Assembly (NCBI RefSeq): GCF_024273235.1
Contig: NZ_JANBVH010000037.1
Span: 1 to 42,171 of the forward strand
DNA from: Sphingomonas faeni
GTDB taxonomy: Bacteria; Pseudomonadota; Alphaproteobacteria; Sphingomonadales; Sphingomonadaceae
Reading direction: 5' to 3'
Length of the DNA stretch: 42,171 nt
Positions within the stretch are counted from its first letter, which is position 1. Every line of letters begins with the position of its first letter. This document shows, in pieces, positions 25,782 through 33,481 of this stretch. A program made the translations under genes and the position numbers. The notes beneath the pieces are model-generated. The model was given only the letters and a program-made list of their open reading frames with translations, searched no databases and was not told where the DNA came from.

Positions 25782-26356
25782 GCAGGCGCCCTGCCCTGCC
25801 TGGCGGCACGCCGCTCGCGAGCTCGACGGCGTCGTTCCTCGTCGCGCGCGACCTGGGCGGCATCGATCACCGGTGCTTCGACAAGACGAAACCCTTCCGC
25901 TCGCCGAGCAGCTTCCCTCCGTCGGACTCGCTCTGCCTGAACCTCGATTCTCAGATCGGAGCGGGTGACCACGTAATCCAACTCGTGCTCATGCTGCCTG
26001 ATCAGCGCGGCCAGCGCATGGACGGTCACCTCGTGGCCCACGGCCGCATCCACAGCTTGTAGCCAGCGAGGTGACGCATATCGGTGCCGTTGGACCCAAA
26101 CATCGCGGCCGAGTTCCAGGCCTACTACCAGCGCCCACGCGACCGCATAGAGGCGGCTCGCCACCACAGGCGTCGTTCCGGTCACCTTGTCGACGACGGT
26201 GAGCGCGATCAGCCCGGCCCAGAAGGTTAGGATGCTGACGACCGGACATGGGTAGGTCCGGCTGACCTCCAGGCGAGCGACGAAGCGATCCAGCACCGGC
26301 ACGGACTCTTTCCTGTCCGCCGATGCACATCTTTTAGCATTTCGGTCGTTTTCCAT
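25778..26356 (-). CDS. Hypothetical membrane protein
   Basis: A 192-aa protein with two predicted membrane helices near residues 39-56 (PVVSILTFWAGLIALTVV) and 64-82 (PVVASRLYAVAWALVVGLE), followed by a long, highly charged cytoplasmic helix rich in Arg and Glu (RSDLRIEVQAERVRRREAARR and onward). I recognise no family. It is the first gene of the leftward unknown operon and lies divergent from an Xre-type repressor, 64 bases away, across a palindromic operator-like site. Confidence 0.75.
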   Translation of the reverse strand: MENDRNAKRCASADRKESVPVLDRFVARLEVSRTYPCPVVSILTFWAGLIALTVVDKVTGTTPVVASRLYAVAWALVVGLELGRDVWVQRHRYASPRWLQAVDAAVGHEVTVHALAALIRQHEHELDYVVTRSDLRIEVQAERVRRREAARRAEGFRLVEAPVIDAAQVARDEERRRRARERRAARQGRAPA

Positions 26357-26388
26357 CGGATCACGCTCGCAAAAAGCTAGTCACGCGA

Positions 26389-26405
26389 TATACGCTTTAC
26401 GTATA
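26389..26405. promoter_or_regulatory. Operator-like palindrome between divergent genes
   Basis: TATACG (26389-26394), five-base centre, CGTATA (26400-26405): a perfect inverted repeat 16 bases before the Xre start and 33 bases from the divergent membrane-protein start. It is the natural binding site for the adjacent repressor, controlling itself and the unknown operon. Confidence 0.65.
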
Positions 26406-26420
26406 CTAGGCAAATGGTAG

Positions 26421-26702
26421 ATGCCTGAAATGCGTTCTCCTGCCTCGTCTGACCTGCATGGTCGCATCGTGCACCTGCTCACAAAGGCACGCCGGGATGC
26501 GAAGCTGCGGCAGGTCGATCTCGCTGGGCGGCTTAGTTGGCAACAGGCTTACGTGTCGCGGTATGAAACCGGCGAGCGACTGCTTGGCGTTGACGAGTAT
26601 GTTGCCGTGGCATTGGCTATCGGAGTCGATCCGGTCATGTTGCTGAAGCAAGCTCTCGAGATTGCAGTTGGTAAGAGGGTTGATGAAAGACCAACTGAAT
26701 AG
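26421..26702 (+). CDS. Xre-family transcriptional repressor
   Basis: A 93-aa single-domain HTH_3 protein: RIVHLLTKARRDAKLRQVDLAGRLSWQQAYVSRYETGERLLGVDEYVAVALAIGVD is a lambda-repressor-like five-helix fold with recognition helix around WQQAYVSRYETG. It begins at ATG 26421, with a second possible ATG at 26430. No ribosome binding site is obvious. It faces away from the unknown operon and towards the replication origin, with a palindrome in its promoter region, so autoregulation and control of the divergent operon are likely. Confidence 0.88.
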   Translation: MPEMRSPASSDLHGRIVHLLTKARRDAKLRQVDLAGRLSWQQAYVSRYETGERLLGVDEYVAVALAIGVDPVMLLKQALEIAVGKRVDERPTE

Positions 26703-26950
26703 CCGGCATCCGCTTAGTTGGTCGCGCCGGTGCGATCGACGAGCTGCGAGTCATGGACACGGTTCGTTGAAGACGCCGATATCACCCCACCCGTCCTTCG
26801 TCACCGCGCCACTGCACTGACTGGGGCCTGGATCGAGCAAGTCGCTGCCCGGTCCTGACGATTTACGCTAGCGCACGGCACTGGGGGTGAAATGCGACGC
26901 CAGAGCCTGCCTTTCTGAATCTCCAAAATTCAAAGAAAAGCATCTCGCGG

Positions 26951-26986
26951 GGTTAGAGGGTTCAATGAGAGGTTAAGAGGTTAAGG
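26951..26986. repeat. Tandem GGTTAAGAG-type repeats beside the iterons
   Basis: Four imperfect copies of a GGTTAAGAG-like unit stand 50-90 bases before the iteron array. Short tandem, more A/T-rich repeats next to iterons are typical of the unwinding element of plasmid origins. Confidence 0.55.
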
Positions 26987-27039
26987 GTGCCGCTGTAGCT
27001 GCTCAAGTCAGCGACTTTCCACGATTCGTTATGGAAGGT

Positions 27040-27147
27040 GCGTTCCCGGAGTATCGTTGCAGCGTTCCTGAAGGATCAATGCTCGCGTTCCCGATGTATC
27101 GCCTCGCCGTTCCGGGAGTGTCGATGAGCGTTCCCGGAGTATCGATG
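27040..27147 (+). repeat. Iteron array, probable replication origin (oriV)
   Basis: Five copies of a ~20-base unit with consensus GCGTTCCCGGAGTATCGATG start at 27040, 27062, 27085, 27107 and 27128, i.e. every 21-23 bases (two helical turns). The first and last copies are nearly identical; copies 2-4 diverge in the middle. Such arrays bind the plasmid initiator, here presumably the RPA-type RepA encoded 730 bases away. An imperfect inverted repeat (CTTTCCA/TGGAAGG, 27015-27038) precedes the array. Confidence 0.85.
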
Positions 27148-27264
27148 ATCGACGGACGGGTGGGAAATGAGCGCTCTGATTGAATCAGTTTGTGATGGCG
27201 TTGCGCCGGCGACGTTCAAATTGTCCGGGTCTGCGGTGCGCGACGAGGCCGTAGGGAGGATCAG

Positions 27265-27483
27265 TCACTCGCCACGCGATACATCCGGAACGCCATCGTC
27301 CTTGCGGATAATCTCGATGCCCGTGGAACGCGGCTTTTGCGGGACCAGTCTGCTGCAATGGACGTCGACCTCTTGCCGCTCTTTGGATACCTCCACGACG
27401 CGGCAACAGCTCTCGCCCACCAGGATCAGTTCGGCGCCCTGCAAATCCAGGCTGTAGCGGAAACCACCGTACATTCCGGGCAC
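27265..27483 (-). CDS. Small hypothetical protein near the origin
   Basis: A 72-aa protein (MPGMYGGFRYSLDLQGAELILVGESCC and onward) predicted to be mostly beta-strand, with adjacent Cys and a charged C-terminus. GTG at 27483 or ATG at 27474 may be the start; no clear ribosome binding site. Composition and strand pattern look protein-like, and the same direction as repA suggests it could be co-transcribed. Function unknown. Confidence 0.5.
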   Translation of the reverse strand: MPGMYGGFRYSLDLQGAELILVGESCCRVVEVSKERQEVDVHCSRLVPQKPRSTGIEIIRKDDGVPDVSRGE

Positions 27484-27876
27484 CGGGAACTATCAATCCC
27501 CGGAGGTCTCTAGCATGGGTGCCAGTCGTGGCAGGCGGAGTCCGCTTTTTGCCTCCAGATCACCGACGCGGCCACGGATGACGGCGTGAAAGTTCGCGCA
27601 GGCTCCGCCAAGCGCCCCGTGTGATCAGAGCCATCGTTACGGATGACGGTCCATAGCCATGCGCCACCTGATGCAGCGGCGCGAAGCCGGATGTGCCGCC
27701 CGGCCAAGAAGTGTTGGCGAGCGCCGGCATTGTCCGGGCCATTTCAACAACCGTCGTTCAGTTGTAGCTCCGTGCCGCGTTTGCCAAATATCGCGTTGCT
27801 GCTCGATGTTCGGACGCAGAACTCCGCGCTTGCCGACGCCGTCCCACTCGGTAGCCATGACTCGGAGGTGACCTCG
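27484..27876. other. Unassigned segment downstream of repA
   Basis: Some 390 bases with overlapping short leftward frames (for example 27637-27858 and 27560-27742) whose protein-like parts are in different frames, suggesting a decayed gene. I could not identify a parent family. Confidence 0.4.
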
Positions 27877-29067
27877 TTACCGCAGCGTATGTCGGTTCTT
27901 TGCATCAAAGCGCCGGACATAGCCGATGAAGGCGTTCTGGTAGCTCACCGGGGTTCGGCCTGCGTCCGCTTCGATCCAGGTGCGGAAGTCTGCGTGGAGT
28001 GTTTGATAGTCCCAGCCCGGGCATTCGGCGCGCAGCGTTGCCAGCGTGGCGTCGGTGATCTCGCCGAAGGTCGAGCGGGTGGAAAGGCTTTTCACGCTGC
28101 GGCGGATCAGCGCTGCGGCATCGACGCCGGGTTCGGCCGCAGGCTCCGCAACGGCATCGGGCTGCGGTGCGGGGGAGGATGCCTTGCCTGCTTTCGTCGT
28201 TTTGGCTGACAGCAGTGCCTTCGTTTCGCCCTCGCTTCTCCGACGCATGCGCAGCGCGGGCTCGCGCTTGCCCTCTGGCTGCTCAATCAACAGCGCATAG
28301 CCGGGCAGCTCGTCGCGCTCGGCGATCTTGGCGATCTCGAACTTGAAGCGGCGGTACTGCCCCTCGGCGCCCGACTTCTCGAACAGCGTCGGCATGGAGA
28401 TGGCAAAGCCAGTCTCGCCGGCGCCGCCCGCGTGTTTGCGCGCGACCTTGTACAGCCAGCGCTCGCGCCCGCCGGTGATGTCGAAATAGGCGCGGTCGAT
28501 CGACAGCACGCCGCCGGTCATCATCACGCCCTCCCAGAACCAGTTCGATAGCTCGATGGTCATACCGCGCGAGCGCTCGGTCTTCTCGTCGACCAGCTGC
28601 GTCCAGCCATCGAGCCAGCTGAACGTCGCCTCACGGCGGTTCTCTGCGCGAATGTTGGTCTTGACCGTGGTCGACACGAGCCGGTCGAGTGCCTGGCCGA
28701 GCAGCTCGTAGGCGCGCCCGGTCGGCTGCCGCCCGATCGCGCGCAGCAGGTCGTAGGGCATCAGGTGGAGCTTGCGCGGCACGTCGTTGACGCCGCGGCG
28801 CGCCATGTCGGCGAGCATCGAGGCGCAGTAGATCAGGATGTCCGCGTCCCAGATCGTCGCCATGCCGTAATCAGGATTGGCCGAGACGTGGACCCACAGC
28901 TTGCCGTCCGGCGATCGGTAGTCAATCGGCTTCACCCGCTTCGACTTGGCTAGGCTGAAGAATGGCCGCTCCATCATCTCGCGCTGGTCACGCAAGGGCA
29001 GGTCGGCGAGATAGGGTAGGAACAGCTCGAACTGTTCGGAAACCGCCTCGCGGCGCGCGCGCGTCAC
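27877..29067 (-). CDS. repA: Replication initiator protein A (RPA family)
   Basis: A 396-aa plasmid replication initiator. The N-terminal 240 residues have the RPA-family blocks (MERPFFSLAKSKRVKPIDY, WDADILIYCASMLADM, LHLMPYDLLRAIGR, MTIELSNWFWEGVM, ISMPTLFEKSGAEG), known from many alphaproteobacterial plasmids and thought to form winged-helix DNA-binding domains. A Pro/Ala-rich linker (about 285-320) joins a C-terminal domain (LATLRAECPGWDYQTLHADFRTWIEADAGRTPVSYQNAFIGYVRRF). Its start is next to two parS-like palindromes, and it follows parB in the same direction, so partition and replication are probably one operon. The iterons at 27.04-27.15 kb are its likely target. Confidence 0.92.
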   Translation of the reverse strand: MTRARREAVSEQFELFLPYLADLPLRDQREMMERPFFSLAKSKRVKPIDYRSPDGKLWVHVSANPDYGMATIWDADILIYCASMLADMARRGVNDVPRKLHLMPYDLLRAIGRQPTGRAYELLGQALDRLVSTTVKTNIRAENRREATFSWLDGWTQLVDEKTERSRGMTIELSNWFWEGVMMTGGVLSIDRAYFDITGGRERWLYKVARKHAGGAGETGFAISMPTLFEKSGAEGQYRRFKFEIAKIAERDELPGYALLIEQPEGKREPALRMRRRSEGETKALLSAKTTKAGKASSPAPQPDAVAEPAAEPGVDAAALIRRSVKSLSTRSTFGEITDATLATLRAECPGWDYQTLHADFRTWIEADAGRTPVSYQNAFIGYVRRFDAKNRHTLR

Positions 29068-29070
29068 GCG

Positions 29071-29090
29071 ATGTTTCCCCGGGGAAACAT
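29071..29090. promoter_or_regulatory. parS-like centromere site 1
   Basis: ATGTTTCCCCGGGGAAACAT is a perfect 20-base palindrome, four bases before the repA start. Its TGTTTC/GAAACA outer arms equal those of canonical ParB sites (TGTTTCACGTGAAACA type), while the centre is CCCGGG. Binding by ParB here could also repress repA. Confidence 0.85.
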
Positions 29091-29128
29091 CGACCAGCGG
29101 TTTACAAAACCGATGCTCTGCCCCTGCG

Positions 29129-29146
29129 TGTTTCCCCGGGGAAACA
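29129..29146. promoter_or_regulatory. parS-like centromere site 2
   Basis: TGTTTCCCCGGGGAAACA, an exact copy of the 18-base core of site 1, ends directly at the parB stop codon (29147-29149 on the minus strand). The two copies are 58 bases apart, centre to centre about 57. Confidence 0.85.
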
Positions 29147-30202
29147 TCAGCGCTGGAGTCCCTTCCCGGTTGCCTCGAGGTGGGCGAGCGCGTCGCGCAA
29201 GGCGGTCACAAGCTCGTCCGTGTCGGCGCCCGATCCCGCGTGCAAGCGGATCGTCACGCCCTGCCGGTTGGCCGATTGCACCGTCAAGGCCGTGCGACCG
29301 TACTTGGTGGCGTAGCGGTACGGCTCTGGCTTCTCCTCGCCCGCCATGGGCTTCGGCGCGTCGAGCAGCCGCCGCAGCACGTCCGCGGCAGGGTAGGGAA
29401 GGTCACCCGCTTCGCGCCGCGCCGCCTGTTCCTTGGCGACCTGCCGCGCCATGGCGGTGATCGCCTTGCCCGTATTCTTGTCGTCGAGCGCCTGGGCGAG
29501 CGAATAGGCCGGCTTCAGCTGCACGTCGCCCGGGGACGCGAAAGCTGAGATCACCACCTCGGGGATCGTTGCGACCTTGAGCATCTTGGACAGCCAGCCC
29601 TTTGAGAGCTTCAGCCGCTCGGCCATCCGCGTCTGGTGGTTGCCGTAGTGTGCCTTCAGCGCGTCGAGGTAATTGCGCGCCCGCTCTAGGTCGGACACGT
29701 CGGCGCGCGCGCGGTTCTCGAGATCCGCGAGCCGGAACGCGGCCTCGTCGTCGAGGCTGGCGACCTGTGCCACGAACTGCATGTCAGGATAACTGTGCGA
29801 GCGCAGCCAGCTGATCGACCAGTGCCGCCGCGTGCCGGCGATCACTTCGAACTCATAATCGGCATCGCCGTCGACGCGCCGTACCACCGCGGGCACCTTC
29901 TGCCCGCCCTCGGCGACGATCGAGTCGATCAGCTCGCGGCAATTCTCCTCTGAGAGGTGCGCGTACGTGCGAGCGTTGCCGGGCCAGATGCGCACGCGGG
30001 CAGGATCGAGAAGGAGTTGCGTGACCTGCCGCACCTCGCCGCTCGCGACGCGCGCAAGCGCAGACTCGCGACCGAGCAGCGTAGTGGCCCGTGGGCGCTC
30101 CGGTTGAGCCTCGCGCGCTGGTGCAGGGGAGGGGGCCTCGCCTCGCTCGGCCGTGTCGTCCGCGAGCAGCGCCGCCAGATAGTCCGATTGCTTACGCGCC
30201 AT
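29147..30202 (-). CDS. parB: ParB-family partition protein
   Basis: A 351-aa centromere-binding CTPase-type ParB. The N-terminal ParB/Srx domain carries LLDPARVRIWPGNARTYAHL, an ELIDSIVAEGGQKVPAVVRR segment and FEVIAGTRRHWSISWL (the GxRR CTP-binding motif). The helix-turn-helix is QTRMAERLKLSKGWLSKMLKVATIPE. A C-terminal region (TVQSANRQGVTIRLHAGSG) would dimerise. GGGAGG before the ATG. It is 50 bases downstream of parA in the same direction and would load on the two palindromes between it and repA. Confidence 0.94.
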   Translation of the reverse strand: MARKQSDYLAALLADDTAERGEAPSPAPAREAQPERPRATTLLGRESALARVASGEVRQVTQLLLDPARVRIWPGNARTYAHLSEENCRELIDSIVAEGGQKVPAVVRRVDGDADYEFEVIAGTRRHWSISWLRSHSYPDMQFVAQVASLDDEAAFRLADLENRARADVSDLERARNYLDALKAHYGNHQTRMAERLKLSKGWLSKMLKVATIPEVVISAFASPGDVQLKPAYSLAQALDDKNTGKAITAMARQVAKEQAARREAGDLPYPAADVLRRLLDAPKPMAGEEKPEPYRYATKYGRTALTVQSANRQGVTIRLHAGSGADTDELVTALRDALAHLEATGKGLQR

Positions 30203-30252
30203 GCCGCACCTCCCTCGCAGAACGTAAGCAGAACATTGTGCAATAGGAAAGG

Positions 30253-31461
30253 TTAGGCCGCGGCATGAATAACCGCCTCCTCGCTAGCCGGTTCGACCCG
30301 CCCCCAGCCCTGGCGGACCAGCTGCTCCACCTGCCTAAGCGCCTCGTCCAGATTGGCGCGGCTGCGCTTGTGCGTCTTGGGCGTGCCGATCGGCTTTTCC
30401 AGCTCATACACGGTCATCATTCGCATCGCCGCGTGGCTGATCTCGGCCGACTCCAGGATCGGAACGGGAAGGAGGGCAGGGCCGAAGCTCTGCTCCATGA
30501 TCGCGCGCACCATGGCGTGGCTGGGATCGTTGCCGTCGAACTTGGAGCAGATCAGCCGGACAAATTGGTAATCGACCTCGATGCCGGCCCCGGTCAGCTG
30601 GTGCAGCACCTGATCCATCATCGACAGGAACTGCACGGTCGAGCAGAAATCCGGCGTCGTCGCCGCCAGCGGCACCAGCAGAGCGTTTGCCGCCTGCATC
30701 ACTGCCAGGCTGATCGTGCCGAGGGCAGGGGGCGGGTCGAGCAGAACGATGTCATAGTCGCGCGCGAGATCCGACAAACCGCGCTTCAGCTTACGGAAGC
30801 GTGCCGCCAGTACCGATCCGCCGTCGCTGCCCGCCGCGGCGAGCTCATACTCCACGTCGAACAGCTCGAGGTTGGACGGGATCAGGTCCACGTTCGGCCA
30901 TGGCGTCCGCTTCACCGCGTAGAGCAGGTCCGCCTGGGTCGGGTCGATCGAGAGATAGGGGTAGAGCGTCTCGTCGCGCTTGATGTTGAAGTGCGGGTTG
31001 AAGCCGAACAGCGTCGTCGTCGTCGCCTGGCTGTCGCAATCGACCACCAGCACGCGATAGCCCTGCACCGCGAAATAGTGCGCGAGGTGCGTGGTAACGG
31101 TCGACTTGCCGACGCCGCCCTTGAAGTTCTGCACCGCGATGATCGCCGGCACGTCGAGCGGCGCGCGGGCAGGGGAGGCGCCCAGCACCTCGCGCATCCG
31201 CAGCATTTCCTCGACCGTGTAGCCCAGCCGGCGTCCGCTTTCGGAAGCCGGGGCAGGGGGGAGCCGCCCGTCATCCTCCGCCATGCGGATGCGGTTGGTG
31301 GAGCAGCCGAGCAACTGCGCCGCCTCGGCGATGCCGAAGCGCACATTGAGGCCCTTGCGGCTCTCGGGCAGAAACGCCTTGCGTCGGAGGCGCTCGATCA
31401 TCCGCTCGCCGGCATCGGCTAGGTCGCCGATCTGCGTCAGCACTGCACCATCCTGCGTCAA
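30253..31461 (-). CDS. parA: ParA-family partition ATPase
   Basis: A 402-aa type Ia ParA. An N-terminal helix-turn-helix (RFGIAEAAQLLGCSTNRIRMAEDDGRLP, about 41-68) precedes the deviant Walker A motif KGGVGKST (114-121). Walker A-prime VLVVDCDSQAT and the LLDPPPALG motif follow. It moves plasmid copies with ParB and usually autoregulates via the N-terminal domain. The start is a TTG at 31461 with AAGGGG eight bases before it; a Met 20 codons inside (31401) is the alternative. A split inverted repeat (CTTGCC/GGCAAG, 31494-31521) in its promoter region is a possible operator. Confidence 0.94.
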   Translation of the reverse strand: MTQDGAVLTQIGDLADAGERMIERLRRKAFLPESRKGLNVRFGIAEAAQLLGCSTNRIRMAEDDGRLPPAPASESGRRLGYTVEEMLRMREVLGASPARAPLDVPAIIAVQNFKGGVGKSTVTTHLAHYFAVQGYRVLVVDCDSQATTTTLFGFNPHFNIKRDETLYPYLSIDPTQADLLYAVKRTPWPNVDLIPSNLELFDVEYELAAAGSDGGSVLAARFRKLKRGLSDLARDYDIVLLDPPPALGTISLAVMQAANALLVPLAATTPDFCSTVQFLSMMDQVLHQLTGAGIEVDYQFVRLICSKFDGNDPSHAMVRAIMEQSFGPALLPVPILESAEISHAAMRMMTVYELEKPIGTPKTHKRSRANLDEALRQVEQLVRQGWGRVEPASEEAVIHAAA

Positions 31462-31493
31462 GACAAAGCCCCTTGAACCTTTTCACGCGCGAC

Positions 31494-31521
31494 CTTGCCA
31501 GATTTCATTCAGGACGGCAAG
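31494..31521. promoter_or_regulatory. Possible parA operator
   Basis: CTTGCC (31494-31499) and GGCAAG (31516-31521) form a perfect six-base inverted repeat with a 16-base centre, 33 bases upstream of the parA start and 22 bases before the divergent mod fragment. ParA with an N-terminal HTH often binds such repeats; not proven here. Confidence 0.4.
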
Positions 31522-31542
31522 AAAGCGGCTGAAGGGGAAACA

Positions 31543-32275
31543 ATGCTGATCCTGCACTGGCTGACACGCGACCGCGACGTGAAGGCGGCCGATGCCGTAC
31601 CGTACCGCCTGCTGGAGCGCGACGCGGCGCTTTCCGCGGGTGCGCCCGGCAGCGGCAACATGCTGATCCACGGAGACAATCTGGAGGCGCTCAAGAGCCT
31701 GCTGCCCTATTATCGCGGGCAAGTGAAGTGCATCTATATCGATCCGCCATACAATACCCGCAGCGCGTTCGAGCATTACGACGACAATCTGGAGCACAGC
31801 CAATGGCTGGCGATGATCTGGCCGCGGCTGGAGCTGCTGCGCGAGCTGCTGAGCGAGGACGGCAGCATTTGGGTGTCGATCGACGACAATGAGAGGCACT
31901 ACCTGAAAGTCATCATGGACGAGGTGTTCGGGCGCGCCTCTTTTCTGTCTACTATGATCTGGCGCAAGAACTACTCACCTAAGTCAACAGCTCGCCACTT
32001 CTCGGAGGATCACGACTATATCTTAGTCTACGCGCGGAGTAGCGGCGTATGGCTGCCGAACCTTATGCCCCGGTCAGAAAAGCAGGATAGGGCGTATAGG
32101 AACTTGGACGATGATCCGCGAGGCCCCTGGAAAACAAGCGACCTATCTGCACGCAATTTCTACAGCAAGGGCAAGTACCGGATCGTGGGTCCGTCCGGCC
32201 GGGTCATCGAAGGTCCCCCGGGTGGTAACTACTGGCGTGTGTCCGAAGAGCGATTTTGGGAGCTTGATGCGGATA
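31543..32275 (+). pseudogene. Type III restriction-modification Mod subunit, N-terminal fragment
   Basis: A DNA adenine methyltransferase of the type III Mod (beta class) kind, cut off after about 244 residues of a normal ~550-650. The intact part has NMLIHGDNLEALKSLLP, the catalytic DPPYNT (67-72), DGSIWVSIDDNERHYLKVIMDEVFG and WRKNYSPKSTARHFSEDHDYILVYA. AAGGGG before the ATG at 31543 supports the start. Similarity ends at WRVSEERFWELDADR. The AdoMet-binding motif FxGxG, which in this class lies C-terminal, is missing, so no activity is expected. The following codons read antisense through a res fragment. Confidence 0.85.
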
Positions 32276-32575
32276 GACCTTGCGCCCTTCCGTATTCTCC
32301 ACGCGCAAAGTCTGGATGGTGGCGACGAACACGCACAGGTGGCGCGACAGGTCGGCGGTGGTCAGCCGGGTGAAATCGGCGATGTCGAACACCCGCACCG
32401 GCTCGCCGAAGACTGCGGCCAGTGCCTGGCGATAGGGATGGCGCGGGTTGTTCAGCGCATCCACGGTCTGCCGGCGGATCGTCGTGGTCGGCACCAGCCA
32501 CAGCACCGGCGGATAGTCGCGCCCGATCCACGCATCGCGCGCGACGGCGATGCTGTGCGCGGCGAGCAGCGTCTT
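32276..32575 (-). pseudogene. Type III restriction Res/helicase fragment (inverted)
   Basis: On the minus strand the translation KTLLAAHSIAVARDAWIGRDYPPVLWLVPTTTIRRQTVDAL...FGEPVRVFDIADFTRL...LCVFVATIQTLRVENTEGRKVY matches the first helicase motifs of restriction-associated DEAD-type ATPases: the KT of Walker A, motif Ia (LVPTTTIRRQT) and the VATIQTLRV block. Both ends are missing: the left end is fused to the mod fragment in opposite orientation, and the right end stops inside the Walker A loop at a piece of IS3-like sequence (GPEFIS). It is therefore a 100-residue internal fragment. Confidence 0.8.
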
Positions 32576-32594
32576 CGAGATGAACTCCGGCCCA

Positions 32595-32716
32595 TAGCAC
32601 ATCGGGAAGCGTCGGAACGGGAGCCGCCAAGGCCCTGATGAAGCCTGCGGCCGCTACGCGGCCTTGTCTTCATCAGGGCCATAGCGGCTCCCAAACCAGC
32701 GCTTCCCAATGTGCTA
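32595..32716. repeat. 122-base imperfect palindrome at an IS junction
   Basis: The two halves are near-complementary about a centre at 32656: TAGCACAT/ATGTGCTA at the ends, GGGAAGCG/CGCTTCCC, GGGAGCC/GGCTCCC, GGCCCTGATGAA/TTCATCAGGGCC and GGCCGC-TAC-GCGGCC in the middle. Each arm runs into an IS3-like transposase reading (GPEFIS leftward, GTELTS rightward). It would form a very stable hairpin in single strands. Confidence 0.85.
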
Positions 32717-33029
32717 CGGCACCGAACTGACCAGTCATGCCGTGCTCGCCTGGTGTCAGGATACCGGCGTCGAGTGGCATTATATCGCGCCCGGCAAGCC
32801 GCAGCAGAACGGCTTTGTAGAATCGTTCAACGGTCGCTTGCGCGACGAGTGCCTGAACGAGCACCTGTTCCCATCGCTGGCTGCGGCGAGACGGATCATC
32901 GAGGCATGGCGGACGGACTACAACACCGTGCGTCCGCACAGCAGCCTTGGCGGGTTGGCACCCGCCGAGTTTACGAACCGCCCCCGCCAGGGGCATATGG
33001 ACACCGAAGCTAAGTTATCAGCGGCCTGA
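32715..33029 (+). pseudogene. IS3-family transposase OrfB, C-terminal fragment
   Basis: About 105 residues of the integrase core: GTELTSHAVLAWCQDTGVEWHYIAPGKPQQNGFVESFNGRLRDECLNEHLF...ARRIIEAWRTDYNTVRPHSSLGGLAPAEF. The DDE glutamate is in FVESFNG; the first Asp and the region before it are missing because the palindrome replaces them. The stop at 33027 is followed by AAAAGGGGGAGCAGGTCA, which looks like the end of the element. Not functional. Confidence 0.88.
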
Positions 33030-33367
33030 AAAGGGGGAGCAGGTCAATATTGTCTGGGGTAGCGTGATATCCATCTACCGCTTCGGCAGGCGGAATGTTG
33101 CCGTGAGCTCCAGCAGCTGGCGATGGTTAAGCGAGTCACGCCTCTAGAGAGGTGTACTCATTACTCGAAAAATGTCTGGAGCCCGTGGCGATGGATGATG
33201 GCGTTACGGACGCAACTGTGTTCGATGCAGGCTCGGTTCGTTCATCGAATAGGTGCCGTTCCCATGCTCTAGCTGATGCCTCGTGGAGATTACCGTCCCG
33301 ATCGACGCAGTCTGCCACACCTGGTCTGCCTCTATCTAAGCCGTAAGCGTCCGGTGACGGCGTCACA
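33030..33367. other. Unassigned stretch between IS3 and IS66 remnants
   Basis: About 340 bases with no gene I recognise; short frames on both strands lack ribosome binding sites and family resemblance. Probably remains of older insertions. Confidence 0.45.
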
Positions 33368-33481
33368 TCAAGCGGGCCGGTAGTTCCACGGCAGCAGTTC
33401 AGCGACCCGGCGGGCCGGATGGTCTGCGATGCGTCTGATGGTGTCGGCCAGCCAGGCCTCGGGGTCGACGCCGTTGAGCCT
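33368..33481 (-). pseudogene. IS66-family transposase, extreme C-terminus
   Basis: The minus-strand translation LNGVDPEAWLADTIRRIADHPARRVAELLPWNYRPA and stop is the conserved end of IS66 TnpC transposases. Only about 37 codons survive. It abuts the truncated acyl-CoA dehydrogenase, whose N-terminus it presumably removed. Confidence 0.85.

Noticed and set aside
27637..27858. Small leftward gene after repA
   Set aside because: Protein-like stretches alternate between frames, no ribosome binding site, no recognised family.
32595..32716. Integron attC site
   Set aside because: The palindrome is long, but I find no GTTRRRY/RYYYAAC core pair at its ends and no integrase nearby.
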